Part shown: piece after piece, positions 27,932 through 37,938 of the stretch
Position numbering within the stretch: position 1 is the first letter of the stretch
Layout of the letters: the number at the start of each line of letters is the position of its first letter
Assembly: GCA_030432755.1 (NCBI GenBank)
Contig: JAUILZ010000006.1
Span: forward strand, 1-64,000
Reading direction: 5' to 3'
Length of the DNA stretch: 64,000 nt
DNA from: Gammaproteobacteria bacterium
GTDB lineage: Bacteria > Pseudomonadota > Gammaproteobacteria > Arenicellales > Poriferihabitantaceae
Program-made: the position numbers and the translations under genes
The notes under the pieces: model-generated
The model's database searches: none
What the model was told of the DNA's origin: nothing
The model's input: only the letters and a program-made list of their open reading frames with translations

Positions 27932-28094
27932 GCGGTATCAGGGAATGGCCTGTGATCCGCGGGATTGTACGCGTCCCACTGGTCGCCTTTTGCGCCCGGA
28001 CTGCCGCTCGCCGGGAGTTCTGATGACCGGCGCGTGGACTTGTCCGCCCCCGCTCGCGATAATCCGGCTTCCGAACCTTGCTTCCTGACGGCGA

Positions 28095-28778
28095 ATGACT
28101 GACTTGCTGATCGCCCCCTCGATCCTCTCCGCGGACTTCGCCCGCCTCGGCGAGGAGGTGGACAACGTGCTTGCCGCGGGTGCTGACATGGTGCACTTCG
28201 ACGTCATGGACAATCACTACGTGCCCAATCTCACCATCGGTCCGCTGGTCTGCGAGGCGTTGCGGAAGCACGGCGTCACCGCGCCCATCGACGTTCACCT
28301 GATGGTCAAGCCCGTGGACCGCATCATCCCGGACTTCGCCGCCGCCGGGGCGAGCTATATCACCTTCCATCCCGAGGCCTCGGAGCATATCGACCGCACG
28401 TTGCAGCTGATCCAGGCGGAGGGCTGCAAGGCCGGCCTGGTGTTCAATCCCGCGACCCCGCTGGATGCGCTGGAATACGTGATGGACCGGGTGGACATGA
28501 TCCTACTCATGTCGGTGAACCCCGGGTTCGGCGGCCAGTCCTTCATCCCCTCGGCGCTGGACAAGCTCAGGAAGGCGCGCGCCCTGATCGACGCCAGTGG
28601 ACGTGATATCCGGCTGGAGATCGACGGCGGGGTCAAGGTGGACAATATCGCCGAGATCGCCCGCGCGGGAGCGGACACTTTCGTCGCAGGCAGCGCGATA
28701 TTCGGCGCCGCCAGCGCTGAAGATCCAAATCGCTACGACAGCGTGCTTGCAGCGTTTCGCGCGCAGCTCACCCAATAG
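28095..28778 (+). CDS. rpe: ribulose-phosphate 3-epimerase
   Basis: This 227-residue TIM-barrel enzyme interconverts ribulose-5-phosphate and xylulose-5-phosphate in the pentose phosphate pathway. Typical blocks are [46 protein letters not shown] and [12 protein letters not shown], and the metal-binding His and Asp residues lie in HFDVMD and IDVHLMV. Phosphate-binding loops lie near EIDGGVK and VAGSAIFG. gph follows after 15 bp, a conserved pair in gammaproteobacteria. Confidence 0.96.
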   Translation: MTDLLIAPSILSADFARLGEEVDNVLAAGADMVHFDVMDNHYVPNLTIGPLVCEALRKHGVTAPIDVHLMVKPVDRIIPDFAAAGASYITFHPEASEHIDRTLQLIQAEGCKAGLVFNPATPLDALEYVMDRVDMILLMSVNPGFGGQSFIPSALDKLRKARALIDASGRDIRLEIDGGVKVDNIAEIARAGADTFVAGSAIFGAASAEDPNRYDSVLAAFRAQLTQ

Positions 28779-28793
28779 CCCGGCGATACTGGC

Positions 28794-29498
28794 ATGCAGG
28801 CAACACCGCTGGCGGCGCGGGCGCTGCTGTTCGATCTCGACGGTACCCTGGTGGATTCCGTGGCGGATATCGCCGCGGCAGCGAACCAGGCGATGTGCGC
28901 CCTGGGTTTACCGCAAAGACCAACGGAAAACCTGTGCCGCTGGGTCGGCAACGGCTCGCGCAAGCTGATTGAGCGCACCCTGACCGGCGATCGCGACGGC
29001 ATCGCGGATCCAGAACTTCTCGATCGGGCGTTGTCGCTGTTCTTCGACGCCTACGCGGAACGGGTCTGGGACAAAAGCCGCTGCTACCCCGGCGTGATCG
29101 AAACCCTAGAACGCTTGCGCGATGCGGGATTCGCGCTTGCCTGCGTCACCAACAAGCCCGAACGCCACACGGAATTGCTGCTCGAGGCCAGTGGCCTGTC
29201 GCCGCTGCTGTCCGTTCGAATCGGCGGCGACTCCCTGCCGGTGCGCAAGCCGGATCCCGGCCAGTTGCTGGAGGCCGCGCGCCGGCTGGGCGTAACCCCT
29301 GACGACTGCGTCATGGTGGGCGATTCGGTCAACGATATCGGCGCCGGACGGGCGGCCGGCATGGCGGTGATCTGCCTGTCCTATGGTTACAACCAGGGCG
29401 AGGATCTTGTCGCTCACGGGCCCGATCAACTGCTGGACCGCTTCGCCGATATCCCGAAACAGCTGGTAATGCCCGGGCGCAAGAGCGCCAACGCATAA
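28794..29498 (+). CDS. gph: phosphoglycolate phosphatase
   Basis: This 234-residue HAD-superfamily phosphatase clears 2-phosphoglycolate. Motif I is LFDLDGTLVDS, motif II is CVTNKPE, the catalytic Lys is in VRKPDPGQL, and motif IV is MVGDSVNDIGAG. An alpha-helical cap lies between motifs I and II, as expected. It is co-transcribed with rpe. The trp promoter and leader peptide begin directly after its stop, so trpE probably has its own regulated start. Confidence 0.93.
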   Translation: MQATPLAARALLFDLDGTLVDSVADIAAAANQAMCALGLPQRPTENLCRWVGNGSRKLIERTLTGDRDGIADPELLDRALSLFFDAYAERVWDKSRCYPGVIETLERLRDAGFALACVTNKPERHTELLLEASGLSPLLSVRIGGDSLPVRKPDPGQLLEAARRLGVTPDDCVMVGDSVNDIGAGRAAGMAVICLSYGYNQGEDLVAHGPDQLLDRFADIPKQLVMPGRKSANA

Positions 29499-29503
29499 CA
29501 CGC

Positions 29504-29531
29504 TGGACATTGCGACGGTTCCGGTTACAAT
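29504..29531 (+). promoter_or_regulatory. sigma-70-type promoter of the trp leader
   Basis: TGGACA at 29504-29509 and TACAAT at 29526-29531 are separated by 16 bp, each one mismatch from consensus. Transcription would start near 29538, about 30 bases before the Trp-rich leader peptide. The promoter lies just after the gph stop codon. Confidence 0.6.
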
Positions 29532-29567
29532 GACGCGGCATTTTCGCAACGCTCGATACTCTGTCAC

Positions 29568-29630
29568 GTGACGCTTCTCATCACCTCGGGAATTCAGTGG
29601 TCCTGGCGCTGGCGCCGCTGGCAACGCTGA
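29568..29630 (+). CDS. trpL: tryptophan leader peptide
   Basis: A 20-codon frame starting at GTG ends in WSWRWRRWQR: four Trp codons within eight positions, followed by a stop 53 bases before trpE. In the same frame upstream there is only the gph stop and no other start. No Shine-Dalgarno is obvious. Such Trp-dense leaders are the sensing part of ribosome-mediated attenuation of trpE. A GC-rich hairpin, CCGGC-TCCC-GCCGG, lies between leader and trpE, but there is no T run after it, so the exact control mode (transcription or translation) is open. Confidence 0.6.
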   Translation: MTLLITSGIQWSWRWRRWQR

Positions 29631-29683
29631 ACCTGTTCGTCCCGGCTCCCGCCGGCCGCACTTCCCGACCGTGATGAAAGACC

Positions 29684-31180
29684 ATGCTGACACAATCCGA
29701 ATTCGACGCCTACGCCGCTCGCGGCTATAACCGCATTCCCCTGGCCCGCGAACTGCTGGCCGACCTGGAAACCCCGCTTTCCACCTACCTGAAGCTCGGC
29801 GCCGGGCCCTACAGCTACCTGCTGGAATCGGTCCAGGGCGGGGAGAAATGGGGGCGCTACTCCATGATCGGCCTGCCCTGCCGCACGCGCATCGAGGTCG
29901 CCGGCAAGCGTGTGCGCATCTTCGAGGGAGACGCGGTGGTCGCCGACGAGGCGGTGTCCGATCCGCTCGAATCCATCCGCGCCTTCCAGCAGCGTTACCG
30001 CGTTCCCGACGTCGATGGCCTGCCGCGCTTCACCGGCGGACTGGTCGGCTATTTCGGCTACGACACCGTGCATTACATCGAGCCGCATCTCGGCAAGCAC
30101 GATGCGCCCGACCCGGTGGGCGCGCCGGACATCCTCCTGATGGTCTCCGAGGAGGTGGTGGTATTCGACAACCTCTCGGGCCGGCTGCTGCTGATCGTCC
30201 AGGCAGACCCCTCCGCGGACGGCGCTTACGACAAGGCCTGTGCGCGCCTCGCCGAGCTGGCGACGGCGCTTCACCAGCCACTGCCCCATCAGCCCGGAGA
30301 GGCTTTCGATCCGGAACCCACGGAAACCAGCGCTACCTCCTCCCTGCCCCGGGCAGCCTATGAAGCGGCGGTGGATACCTGCAAACAGTACATCCGTGAC
30401 GGCGACATTTTCCAGGTGGTGCTCTCCCAGCGCATGGCGGTGCCGTTCAAGGCCCGCCCGCTGGAACTCTACCGCGCGCTGCGTACCCTCAACCCGTCAC
30501 CCTACATGTTCTTCGTCGACCTCGGCGATTTCCAGATCGCGAGTTCGTCGCCGGAGATCCTGGTGCGCCTGGACCAGGGGGAAGTGACCGTGCGCCCCAT
30601 GGCCGGAACGCGCCGCCGCGGCGCCACCCCGGTGGAGGACGCCGCGCTTGCGGAGGAGCTGCTGGCGGATCCCAAGGAACTGGCGGAGCACCTGATGCTC
30701 ATCGATCTCGGGCGCAACGACGTCGGCCGGGTGGCGCAGGTCGGCACGGTGCAGGTCACCGACAAGATGTTCATCGAGCGCTACTCCCACGTGATGCACA
30801 TCGTATCCAATGTCACCGGGCGCATCAATCCGGATCTCGACGCCATCGACGTACTCAAGGCCACCTTCCCCGCGGGCACGCTGTCCGGGGCGCCCAAGGT
30901 GCGCGCGCTGGAGATCATCGAGGAACTGGAACCCGACAAGCGCGGCATCTATTCCGGCGCCATCGGCTACATCGGCTGGAACGGCAACATGGATACCGCC
31001 ATCGCCATCCGCACCGCGCTCATCAAGGACGGCCGGGTCTACATCCAGGCTGGCGCCGGCATCGTCGCGGATTCCGTGCCGGCCAGCGAATGGGAGGAAA
31101 CCATGAACAAGGCGCGCGCGATATTTCGCGCGGTGGACATGGTCAATGCCGGGCTTCACAACCCCTTCGGCAGCCAGTAA
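29684..31180 (+). CDS. trpE: anthranilate synthase component I
   Basis: This 498-residue enzyme turns chorismate into anthranilate with TrpG, the first committed step of tryptophan synthesis. The N-terminal YLLESVQGG ... RYSMIG contains the LLES tryptophan-binding motif, so feedback inhibition by Trp is expected. The catalytic half has [49 protein letters not shown] and [10 protein letters not shown]. Expression is probably further controlled by the leader peptide upstream. trpG is separated from it by two secreted-protein genes. Confidence 0.96.
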   Translation: MLTQSEFDAYAARGYNRIPLARELLADLETPLSTYLKLGAGPYSYLLESVQGGEKWGRYSMIGLPCRTRIEVAGKRVRIFEGDAVVADEAVSDPLESIRAFQQRYRVPDVDGLPRFTGGLVGYFGYDTVHYIEPHLGKHDAPDPVGAPDILLMVSEEVVVFDNLSGRLLLIVQADPSADGAYDKACARLAELATALHQPLPHQPGEAFDPEPTETSATSSLPRAAYEAAVDTCKQYIRDGDIFQVVLSQRMAVPFKARPLELYRALRTLNPSPYMFFVDLGDFQIASSSPEILVRLDQGEVTVRPMAGTRRRGATPVEDAALAEELLADPKELAEHLMLIDLGRNDVGRVAQVGTVQVTDKMFIERYSHVMHIVSNVTGRINPDLDAIDVLKATFPAGTLSGAPKVRALEIIEELEPDKRGIYSGAIGYIGWNGNMDTAIAIRTALIKDGRVYIQAGAGIVADSVPASEWEETMNKARAIFRAVDMVNAGLHNPFGSQ

Positions 31181-31253
31181 ACACGCAGCTCATCGCCATG
31201 ACATACGGCGTATTGTTTGAGGGATCCCATCCGCACCCCGAAGGACTCAGACC

Positions 31254-31907
31254 ATGAAGACAAGACTCGTCACCCTGTTGCTGGTGGCCGGCGCCTGGCA
31301 TGGCGCAGCGCTGGCGGATTCCACCGATGCGCGCTGCGATATCTATCCCGCCGGCCAGGACCACACCGACAACGTGGTGCCCTGCGTTTTCTCCCAGCGC
31401 CAGGGATTTATCAACATCTTCCTGGAGGATGGCACGGAGTACGCTCTGTCGCCCTATTCGGACGATCCGGGCGTCTACAAGGACGCGCAAGGGCGGATCG
31501 TGCGGCGCGAACTCGAACTCGGCGACCAGGGGCTGATCTTCCGCCTGCCGGACGAGAGCATCTACGTCTACTGGAACACGGACATCCTCAAGCCCGCGGA
31601 TCCCGACAATCCCACCGCGCCCTTCAGCACGAGCGACTACGACGCCACCACGTTGCTGGACTGCCGCGGCGTCGGCGAAGTCGCGTTCGGCACATGTCCC
31701 GCCGGCGTTCTTCGCATGGAAGACAGCCAGGGCTCCGTCGTCGTGCAGAGTCCCTCAGGTGAGCAGTTCACCATCAATTTCATGACGGACTATGTCAACG
31801 CCACCAACCGCGAAGTCGAGGCGAAACTCGACGGTAACACATGGACCGTGTTCATCGACGGTGACGAGGAGTACAGGGTCCCCGTCGCTGTCATCGAGGG
31901 AGGCTGA
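31254..31907 (+). CDS. secreted protein of unknown function
   Basis: This 217-residue protein has a signal peptide (LVTLLLVAGAWHGAALA). The mature part has a mostly beta pattern with many acidic residues and four cysteines (in ARCDIYP, VPCVF, LLDCRG and FGTCPA), so two disulfides are possible. I do not recognise the family. It sits in the trp locus between trpE and trpG, and its stop lies one base before the ATG of the META-domain gene, so the two are probably translated together. Confidence 0.7.
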   Translation: MKTRLVTLLLVAGAWHGAALADSTDARCDIYPAGQDHTDNVVPCVFSQRQGFINIFLEDGTEYALSPYSDDPGVYKDAQGRIVRRELELGDQGLIFRLPDESIYVYWNTDILKPADPDNPTAPFSTSDYDATTLLDCRGVGEVAFGTCPAGVLRMEDSQGSVVVQSPSGEQFTINFMTDYVNATNREVEAKLDGNTWTVFIDGDEEYRVPVAVIEGG

Positions 31908-31908
31908 G

Positions 31909-32829
31909 ATGTTGCGCGCACTCACGAGGATAAACCTGGCCATGGGCCTGGTCGTCGGGCTGGCGCAACCTGCGATGGCACAGTCCGAACTGGCGGGCAC
32001 CAGCTGGCGGTTGCTGGAGATCGCCTCCATGAACGACACCGTGCAGACGCCCGAGGCGACGGCAACCTACGATCTCACATTCCTGGAAGAAGGTCGCGCC
32101 GCCATTACCGCGGACTGCAATCGCGGATCGGGTACCTGGAACTCCGCCTCGCCCGGTCAGCTCGAGTTCGGCCCCATCGCCGCGACCCGGGCCATGTGCC
32201 CCCCGGGCTCGTTCTCCGATAGCTATCTCGCCCAGTTCGAATGGGCGCGAACCTACGTGATAGAAGACGACCACCTGTTTCTCGCCACCATGGCCGATGG
32301 CAGTATTCTCGAGTTCGCACCGGCAATCCAGGCGCCCGCCGCGAGCGTGCTGGGGGAGCCGGTATACGCGACCGATCCCATGGAGATCCAGGAAGTCATC
32401 CTCACGAAACTGTTCGACAACTATGCCATCGAGCAGGGGCTCGCGCCCACCGAGAAAGAGGTCGATGCCTTGGTCGCGGTTCTACAAGTCGACGATACCG
32501 CGGAGGGACTGAGCACGGAAGAACAGGCGGAAGTCGCCGAAATGCGACGCGCCATGGGGTTTGCCATGGTACGCCAATGGAAAGTGAATCGCGCGCTTTA
32601 CGACCACTACGGTGGCCGGATCATCTACCAGCAACTCGGCCCCGAGCCGCTCGACGCCTACCGCGCCTTTCTCGAGGAGCAGTCCACCGCGGGCCAGTTC
32701 AAGATCCTGGATCCCGCGGCAGAGGAGCAGTTCTGGCAGTATTTCACAGACGAATCCCGCCATGAGTTCATGGTCCCGGGCGGCGCGGATGCAAAGGCGG
32801 CATTCAGCGTGCCACCCTGGGAACGGTAG
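31909..32829 (+). CDS. secreted META-domain protein with SurA-N-like extension
   Basis: This 306-residue exported protein has a signal peptide ending QPAMAQ. Residues about 25-135 form a META/HslJ domain ([36 protein letters not shown]), a fold seen in heat-shock and heme-sensing envelope proteins. The C-terminal half is helical ([21 protein letters not shown] ... [19 protein letters not shown]) and recalls the N-terminal domain of SurA-type chaperones. The ATG follows the preceding stop by one base. The frame is open further upstream, but those codons lie inside the neighbour. Function unknown; an envelope or chaperone role is inferred. Confidence 0.65.
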   Translation: MLRALTRINLAMGLVVGLAQPAMAQSELAGTSWRLLEIASMNDTVQTPEATATYDLTFLEEGRAAITADCNRGSGTWNSASPGQLEFGPIAATRAMCPPGSFSDSYLAQFEWARTYVIEDDHLFLATMADGSILEFAPAIQAPAASVLGEPVYATDPMEIQEVILTKLFDNYAIEQGLAPTEKEVDALVAVLQVDDTAEGLSTEEQAEVAEMRRAMGFAMVRQWKVNRALYDHYGGRIIYQQLGPEPLDAYRAFLEEQSTAGQFKILDPAAEEQFWQYFTDESRHEFMVPGGADAKAAFSVPPWER

Positions 32830-32894
32830 CCCTGGATCCCGTCGCCGGCGCAAGCCGGCCCAATTTCACCATCCATTCATATAGACGCCGCACC

Positions 32895-33461
32895 ATGCTG
32901 TTGATGATCGACAACTACGATTCGTTTACCTACAACCTGGTCCAGTATCTCGGCGAGCTGGGGCAGGAGGTAAAGGTCGTGCGCAATGACCAGGTCAGCG
33001 TGGACGAGATCGAGGACATGGCGCCGGAACACCTGGTGATCTCTCCCGGGCCCTGCACCCCCAACGAGGCGGGGATATCCGTGTCGGCCATCGAGCGCTT
33101 TGCGGGGAAGATTCCCATTCTCGGCGTCTGTCTCGGTCACCAGTGCATCGGCCAGGCCTTTGGCGGGCGCATCGTGCATGCTCGCGAACTCATGCATGGC
33201 AAGACTTCGATGATTCACCATGACGGCCGCGGGGTGTTCACAGGCCTGCCGGATCCTTTCCAGGCTACCCGTTACCATTCACTGGTGATCGAACCGGAGT
33301 CGGTCCCGGACTGCCTCGAGGTGACCGCGCGAACGGAAAGTGGCGAGATCATGGGGGTCCGGCACCGCGAACTGCCGGTGCTGGGCTTGCAGTTTCATCC
33401 CGAGTCCATAGAGACACGCCATGGCCACCAGTTGCTCGACAACTTTCTGAAGGCGCGCTGA
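32895..33461 (+). CDS. trpG: anthranilate synthase component II (glutamine amidotransferase)
   Basis: This 188-residue class I glutamine amidotransferase releases ammonia for TrpE. It has [20 protein letters not shown] at the start, the nucleophile Cys79 in [17 protein letters not shown], and the His/Glu pair in [10 protein letters not shown]. It could also serve p-aminobenzoate synthesis, as TrpG/PabA are often shared; the nearby trpE and trpC favour tryptophan. In related bacteria trpD follows directly; here a cupin gene follows after five bases and trpD is not in the window. Confidence 0.94.
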   Translation: MLLMIDNYDSFTYNLVQYLGELGQEVKVVRNDQVSVDEIEDMAPEHLVISPGPCTPNEAGISVSAIERFAGKIPILGVCLGHQCIGQAFGGRIVHARELMHGKTSMIHHDGRGVFTGLPDPFQATRYHSLVIEPESVPDCLEVTARTESGEIMGVRHRELPVLGLQFHPESIETRHGHQLLDNFLKAR

Positions 33462-33466
33462 TTCCG

Positions 33467-33751
33467 ATGGCGAGACCTTCGGCGGTTCCCACGGTGCAGA
33501 TCGACGATGCGCGCGTCATCGTCACCGAGTGGCGCTTCACCCCGGGCGCGGAAACCGGCTGGCACCGCCATGCCCACGACTACATCGTCGTGCCGATGAC
33601 GAGCGGCGACCTGTTGGCGGAAACGGTGGACGGCGAATCCCGCGCCACGCTCACGGCCGGGGTCTCCTATACGCGCCCTGCCGGCGTCGAGCACAACATC
33701 GTCAACGCCAACGACCACGAATTCGTATTCGTGGAGATCGAGCTGAAGTAG
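33467..33751 (+). CDS. small cupin protein
   Basis: This 94-residue single cupin domain keeps the metal-binding pattern GAETGWHRHAHDYIVVPMTSG and GVSYTRPAGVEHNIVNAN, with three His and a Tyr or Glu position. It starts five bases after trpG and is probably co-transcribed with it. Similar small cupins are annotated as quercetinase- or epimerase-like without known substrate. Link to tryptophan metabolism is unproven. Confidence 0.8.
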   Translation: MARPSAVPTVQIDDARVIVTEWRFTPGAETGWHRHAHDYIVVPMTSGDLLAETVDGESRATLTAGVSYTRPAGVEHNIVNANDHEFVFVEIELK

Positions 33752-33775
33752 CGGCCAGTGGGGCCGCCGGTGCAA

Positions 33776-34501
33776 TCAGCGCCCGGTGGCAAGGAATGCC
33801 CGGATGCGTTCACGTAGGCCCGGCGCGGCGACGGACCGGACCAGGTCGGCGAGGTCGGCATCCCGGAAATCCGACGTGGTCGCGTCATGTAGCGCCGCCA
33901 GGTCGCCAGGCGCCAGTACGCTGGCCGCCTCGGATGCTTCTGTTTCCAGCGCCGGCCACTCATCTTCCGCGGCGAGCCTCTGCACGATGCCCATGTCCTT
34001 ACCTTCCTCCGCGCTGAAAATCCGCGAGGTTTCCAGAACGGCCCTGGCATGATCGGCGCCAACCAGCTCCGCCAGACGCCGGGTACCCAGCATCACGCCG
34101 AACTGCAATCCCGGCATGCGGAAGCGTGTTCCCGGCGCCGCCACGCGCCTGTGGCAGACGGCGAAGATATCCGCGCCCGCGCCGAAGCAGGCGCCGTGGG
34201 CAAGGGCGAGGGTCGTGCAGGGGGCGTGATGAATGGCCTGCAGCAACTGCTCCAGGCGCACGAACCGGTGCACCAGGTCACCGTCGCTCTGGTTGTCCAG
34301 GTCGCCGAAGTCGAAGCCCGCGCAGAAAGCCTTGCCGGCGCCCTGGATCACAAGCAGACGTGTACCGGCAGGTGGTGATTCGACTACTTCCAGCAGCGCT
34401 TCCACCAGTTCGGCGGACAGCGCGTTGCGCTTGTCCGGGCGATCCAGGATCAGCCGGGTGACGCCATCGGCCGATTCCACTCGCAGTGGAGAATCAGTCA
34501 T
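33776..34501 (-). CDS. enoyl-CoA hydratase/isomerase family protein
   Basis: This 241-residue crotonase-fold protein has LDRPDKRNALSAELVEAL, the first oxyanion segment VIQGAGKAFCAGFDFGDL, and the second ALAHGACFGAGADIFAVCHRRVAA. The catalytic glutamates of true hydratases are not clearly present, so isomerase or another crotonase reaction is possible. The ATG at 34501 overlaps the CoA-transferase stop by eight bases (ATGACTGA) and is preferred over a start 24 codons upstream. The two genes form a two-gene operon that lies between trpG and trpC. Confidence 0.85.
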   Translation of the reverse strand: MTDSPLRVESADGVTRLILDRPDKRNALSAELVEALLEVVESPPAGTRLLVIQGAGKAFCAGFDFGDLDNQSDGDLVHRFVRLEQLLQAIHHAPCTTLALAHGACFGAGADIFAVCHRRVAAPGTRFRMPGLQFGVMLGTRRLAELVGADHARAVLETSRIFSAEEGKDMGIVQRLAAEDEWPALETEASEAASVLAPGDLAALHDATTSDFRDADLADLVRSVAAPGLRERIRAFLATGR

Positions 34502-35696
34502 CTGCACCGAGCCAGTCGCGCCGGACCTCCTCGTTGTGCGCGCCGAGTTGTGGCGGTTCGCGATAGACGGCAAACCGGTAGTCGCTCATCCTTACAGGAT
34601 AGGCCGTGGTGCGCGTCTCCACGCCGTTGGGCAGCTTCAGCGGCCGCACCAGTTCGAGCGCCTCCACCTGTGGGTCGGACAGGATGCCCGGATAGTCGTT
34701 GATCGGTGAGCAGGGCACCCCGCGGCGATCCATTTCCGCGAGCCATTCCGCCGCGCTGCGGGTAGCGAAAACGGGTGCAAGGATTTCAACCAGCGCCTCC
34801 TGGTTCCGCGCGCGTAATGATTGCGAGAGAAAACGATCGTCGTCTGCCAGATCAGGCATTCCAATAGCTTCGCAGACCTGTTGCCAGAGGCGGTCGTTAC
34901 CCGCTGCGATGATGAAGTACGTGTCGCTGGCGGCGAAGGCCTGGTACGGCGCATTGCGCGGATGGGCGGAGCCCATCGCGCGCGGCGCGCGCCCGGTGCC
35001 GAAATATTCGCTCGTCTGGAGCGAGGCGACCCCGATCAGGCTGCCCAGCATGGAACAGTCGATGAACCGCCCCTTGCCCGTTCCGCGCGCTTCCATCACC
35101 GAGGCGGTGATGCTGTAAGCGGCGTAGAGCCCGGCGCAGAAATCACCGATGGGAACGCCGCATTTCACCGGCGCGGCACCATCCTCGCCGGTAACGCTCA
35201 TCAGCCCACTCATGCCCTGCACGGTGACGTCGAAGGCGCCCTTGCTGGCATAGGGCCCTTCCTGGCCATAGCCCGAGATCGAGCAATAGACGATGGCGGG
35301 ATTGCGCGCGCGCATCGCCTCGTAGCCCAGGCCGAGGCGCCCCAGTACGCCCGCGCGGAAGTTTTCGACCACCACGTCGGCCTTGTCCACCAGGAGGAGG
35401 AGCGAATCGATATCCGCCGGGTTCTTGAGGTCGAAGGTGACGCTGCGCTTGTTGCGGTTGACCGAGGCGAAGTTCTCGCTGTAACGATTGTCGCCCTCTC
35501 CGGACAACGGCGGCCAGTTGCGCATTCCGTCGCCGCCGTCGGGGCGCTCCACCTTGACCACGTCCGCGCCAAGATCGGCGAGCAATGATCCGGTAAAGGG
35601 TCCGGCGGCGATCTGTCCGAATTCGAGTACGCGGACGCCCGAGAGCGGGCCGCGCGAAGAGGCGGCGTCAGCCGCGGCAGATTGTTCTTTGTGCAT
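34494..35696 (-). CDS. class III CoA-transferase (CaiB/BaiF family)
   Basis: This 400-residue enzyme moves CoA between carboxylic acids. Typical blocks are [45 protein letters not shown] and [20 protein letters not shown]. The catalytic Asp is expected in [19 protein letters not shown]. It is the first gene of a pair with the enoyl-CoA hydratase-like gene, suggesting activation and isomerisation or hydration of an organic acid. The acid is not identifiable from sequence. Confidence 0.9.
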   Translation of the reverse strand: MHKEQSAAADAASSRGPLSGVRVLEFGQIAAGPFTGSLLADLGADVVKVERPDGGDGMRNWPPLSGEGDNRYSENFASVNRNKRSVTFDLKNPADIDSLLLLVDKADVVVENFRAGVLGRLGLGYEAMRARNPAIVYCSISGYGQEGPYASKGAFDVTVQGMSGLMSVTGEDGAAPVKCGVPIGDFCAGLYAAYSITASVMEARGTGKGRFIDCSMLGSLIGVASLQTSEYFGTGRAPRAMGSAHPRNAPYQAFAASDTYFIIAAGNDRLWQQVCEAIGMPDLADDDRFLSQSLRARNQEALVEILAPVFATRSAAEWLAEMDRRGVPCSPINDYPGILSDPQVEALELVRPLKLPNGVETRTTAYPVRMSDYRFAVYREPPQLGAHNEEVRRDWLGADD

Positions 35697-35822
35697 GACG
35701 CGGCGATTCTACCCGCGCATCCAAGAGGTTGTCAGCGCCGCCCGAGACATACCCCCTGCTTTGGGCTAGTATTGGCGCCCTCGCCTTCCAGCAACCCCCA
35801 TTACCTCGCGTTCGACTTCCCC

Positions 35823-36629
35823 GTGACCGACATCCTGGAAAAAATCCTCCGCCATAAGGCCGGGGAAGTCGCCAGTCGCTCCGTCGCCAGGCCACAGGCG
35901 GATCTCGTGCGCGAGATCGAGGCCGGCCTGCCGCCCACCCGCGGATTCGCGGATGCGCTAGTGGCGCGCGTTTCGGCGGGTGAGCCCGCGGTGATCGCGG
36001 AAGTGAAGAAGGCGTCGCCGAGCAAGGGTGTGATCAGGGAGGACTTCGACCCCGCCGCCATCGCCGGCAGCTATGCCCGCGGTGGCGCCGCCTGCCTCTC
36101 GGTACTGACTGACGAGCAATTCTTTCAGGGCCACGACGACTACCTTGGCCGGGCGCGCGAGGCCAGCGGACTGCCGGTGCTGCGCAAGGATTTCATCGTC
36201 GATCCCTACCAGGTGTACGAGGCGCGGCTCATCGGCGCCGACGCGATCCTGCTGATCGTGGCGGCGCTGGACGATGCTCGGATGCAGTCCCTCGCGGAGC
36301 TCGCTGCCGAGTTGTCACTGGACGTGTTGGTCGAGGTTCATGACCGCGTGGAGCTGGATCGCGCGCTCGCGCTACCGTGCCGCCTCGTGGGGATCAACAA
36401 CCGCAACCTGCGCACCTTTGAAACCAGCCTGGACACCACCCTCTCGCTACTGGAGGCGATCCCGGATGACCGGCTGGTGGTCACCGAAAGCGGCATCCAC
36501 GAACCCGCGGACGTGGCGCGGATGCGCGCACACGGCGTCCATGCCTTTCTCGTGGGCGAGGCTTTCATGCGCGCGGATGATCCCGGGGAAAAGCTGGCCG
36601 CGCTGTTCGGCGCCGGCAAAGCCGCCTGA
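35823..36629 (+). CDS. trpC: indole-3-glycerol phosphate synthase
   Basis: This 268-residue TIM-barrel enzyme closes the indole ring in tryptophan synthesis. Conserved blocks are [60 protein letters not shown] and [18 protein letters not shown], then [12 protein letters not shown]. The start is taken as the GTG that begins [11 protein letters not shown], the normal family N-terminus; the open frame extends 47 codons upstream, but that part is not conserved. It is a monofunctional enzyme without a fused TrpF. Confidence 0.94.
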   Translation: MTDILEKILRHKAGEVASRSVARPQADLVREIEAGLPPTRGFADALVARVSAGEPAVIAEVKKASPSKGVIREDFDPAAIAGSYARGGAACLSVLTDEQFFQGHDDYLGRAREASGLPVLRKDFIVDPYQVYEARLIGADAILLIVAALDDARMQSLAELAAELSLDVLVEVHDRVELDRALALPCRLVGINNRNLRTFETSLDTTLSLLEAIPDDRLVVTESGIHEPADVARMRAHGVHAFLVGEAFMRADDPGEKLAALFGAGKAA

Positions 36630-36690
36630 ATCGCGTGGCACTAATCGCCACTCGCGACAACCGCCTCGCTGGATAAACGAACCGCGGCGA

Positions 36691-37509
36691 ATGCCCGGCA
36701 AGTCGCCCTCCCCCTTCCGCCCCGTACAGCTTTACCAGTTCGCCGCTGGCGACCACAGCTTCGAACACCTGCCCCCGGCCGACGGCCTGTCCGACTCGGT
36801 GCACTATTACTGGCGTCTCGCCGTGCAGGCGCCACGAGTCGATCTCGAAGTGATACCGGACAACGCGGTCGATCTTGTGATCTCGCCGGGAATCCCGAAT
36901 TTCGCCGCGTTGTATTTTCCGGTGGATCGGCCGTTCGTTATTCCCCTGGAAGGTCCGGTGACCTACATGGGCGTCTGCATGGCGGCGGACAGGTCCTCCG
37001 AAATACTCGGCGCCGGCCTGCCGGTATTGAAGGCTTTGTCCGCGGGCGTCGAGACCGTGCGGTTTCTTGGTCTTGAGGCAATGTTGGCGTGTCTCGAGCC
37101 CGCTACCGGGCTGGACTCCATGGCGCGGCGTTTCGAGAAGTATCTTGCCGGACGTCCTCCTACGCCTGCTTCGGCGCCGATGGCGGGGGTGCTCGATATC
37201 CTCTCGGATCACCTGGAGCCCGCCGGTGTCGTGGCGGTGGCGAAATCCCTCGGCGTCAGCGAACGCCAGTTCCGCCGGCTATCCGGCGAGTTGCTCGGAC
37301 TACCACCCAAGAAATTGCAACGGGTGCTGCGCCTGCAACGTGTTCTTGCGGAACTGTTGTCGCCGGACGAGGCCACTTTGCGGGAGGGTTTCTACGACGA
37401 CGCCCACCTGGTCCACGAGCTCAGGGCGCTCACCGGCCTGACGCCGGGAGAGATCCGGCGCCTGGCCGAAAAATACAATACCCTGAACCGCGCCGAGGAT
37501 AGTCTGTGA
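36691..37509 (+). CDS. AraC-family transcriptional regulator
   Basis: This 272-residue regulator has an N-terminal domain like those of DUF6597-type AraC proteins (YQFAAGDHSFEHLPPADGLSDSV, VIPDNAVDLVISP). The C-terminal helix-turn-helix domain is VVAVAKSLGVSERQFRRLSGELLGLPPKKLQRVLRLQRVL and then LTGLTPGEIRRL. It starts 61 bp after trpC. The target genes are unknown. The following VOC-family gene starts 27 bp downstream and may be its target or operon partner. Confidence 0.85.
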   Translation: MPGKSPSPFRPVQLYQFAAGDHSFEHLPPADGLSDSVHYYWRLAVQAPRVDLEVIPDNAVDLVISPGIPNFAALYFPVDRPFVIPLEGPVTYMGVCMAADRSSEILGAGLPVLKALSAGVETVRFLGLEAMLACLEPATGLDSMARRFEKYLAGRPPTPASAPMAGVLDILSDHLEPAGVVAVAKSLGVSERQFRRLSGELLGLPPKKLQRVLRLQRVLAELLSPDEATLREGFYDDAHLVHELRALTGLTPGEIRRLAEKYNTLNRAEDSL

Positions 37510-37536
37510 ACTCCATCAGCAAAACGGATCACCGAC

Positions 37537-37929
37537 ATGATCGAGTTCTCCACGCTGTTCCCGGTACTCGTCGTTAACGACCTGGCTTCCCTGGAGCGGT
37601 TCTACACGTCGCTGTTCGGCTTCGAGGCGGTATTCTTCGAGCCCGGCTTCTATCTCCACCTCAAGCATCCGGCCAACGGGTCGGAACTCGGCTTCCTCGC
37701 CCCGGGACACCCCTCCCAGCCCGCGTTCCTGCACCCGCTCGCCGGGCCGGAGGGCATGGTGCTGAGCTTCGAGGTGGGTGACGCAAACCGCGCGTTCGAG
37801 CAGGTCAGCGGGGCCGACCACGAGATCGTCATGCCACTTAGGGACGAGCCCTGGGGCCAGCGTCATTTCATGTTGCGGGACCCGGCGGGAATCGTGCTCG
37901 ACATCGTGCAGCACCTGCCCGCGGAGTAG
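37537..37929 (+). CDS. VOC-family (glyoxalase/bleomycin-resistance-like) protein
   Basis: This is a 130-residue protein with two beta-alpha-beta-beta-beta units: FPVLVVNDLASLERFYTSLFGFEAVF in the first, and FEVGDANRAFEQVSGADHEIV and FMLRDPAGIVLDIVQH in the second. Metal-binding Glu or His positions are partly present. Enzymatic or binding function cannot be assigned. It probably shares a transcript with the AraC gene. Confidence 0.8.
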   Translation: MIEFSTLFPVLVVNDLASLERFYTSLFGFEAVFFEPGFYLHLKHPANGSELGFLAPGHPSQPAFLHPLAGPEGMVLSFEVGDANRAFEQVSGADHEIVMPLRDEPWGQRHFMLRDPAGIVLDIVQHLPAE

Positions 37930-37938
37930 CCCCGGAGT

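Noticed and set aside
29638..29683. Hairpin before trpE as a classical attenuator terminator
   Set aside because: The CCGGC-TCCC-GCCGG stem is short and not followed by T residues, so it is not called a terminator.
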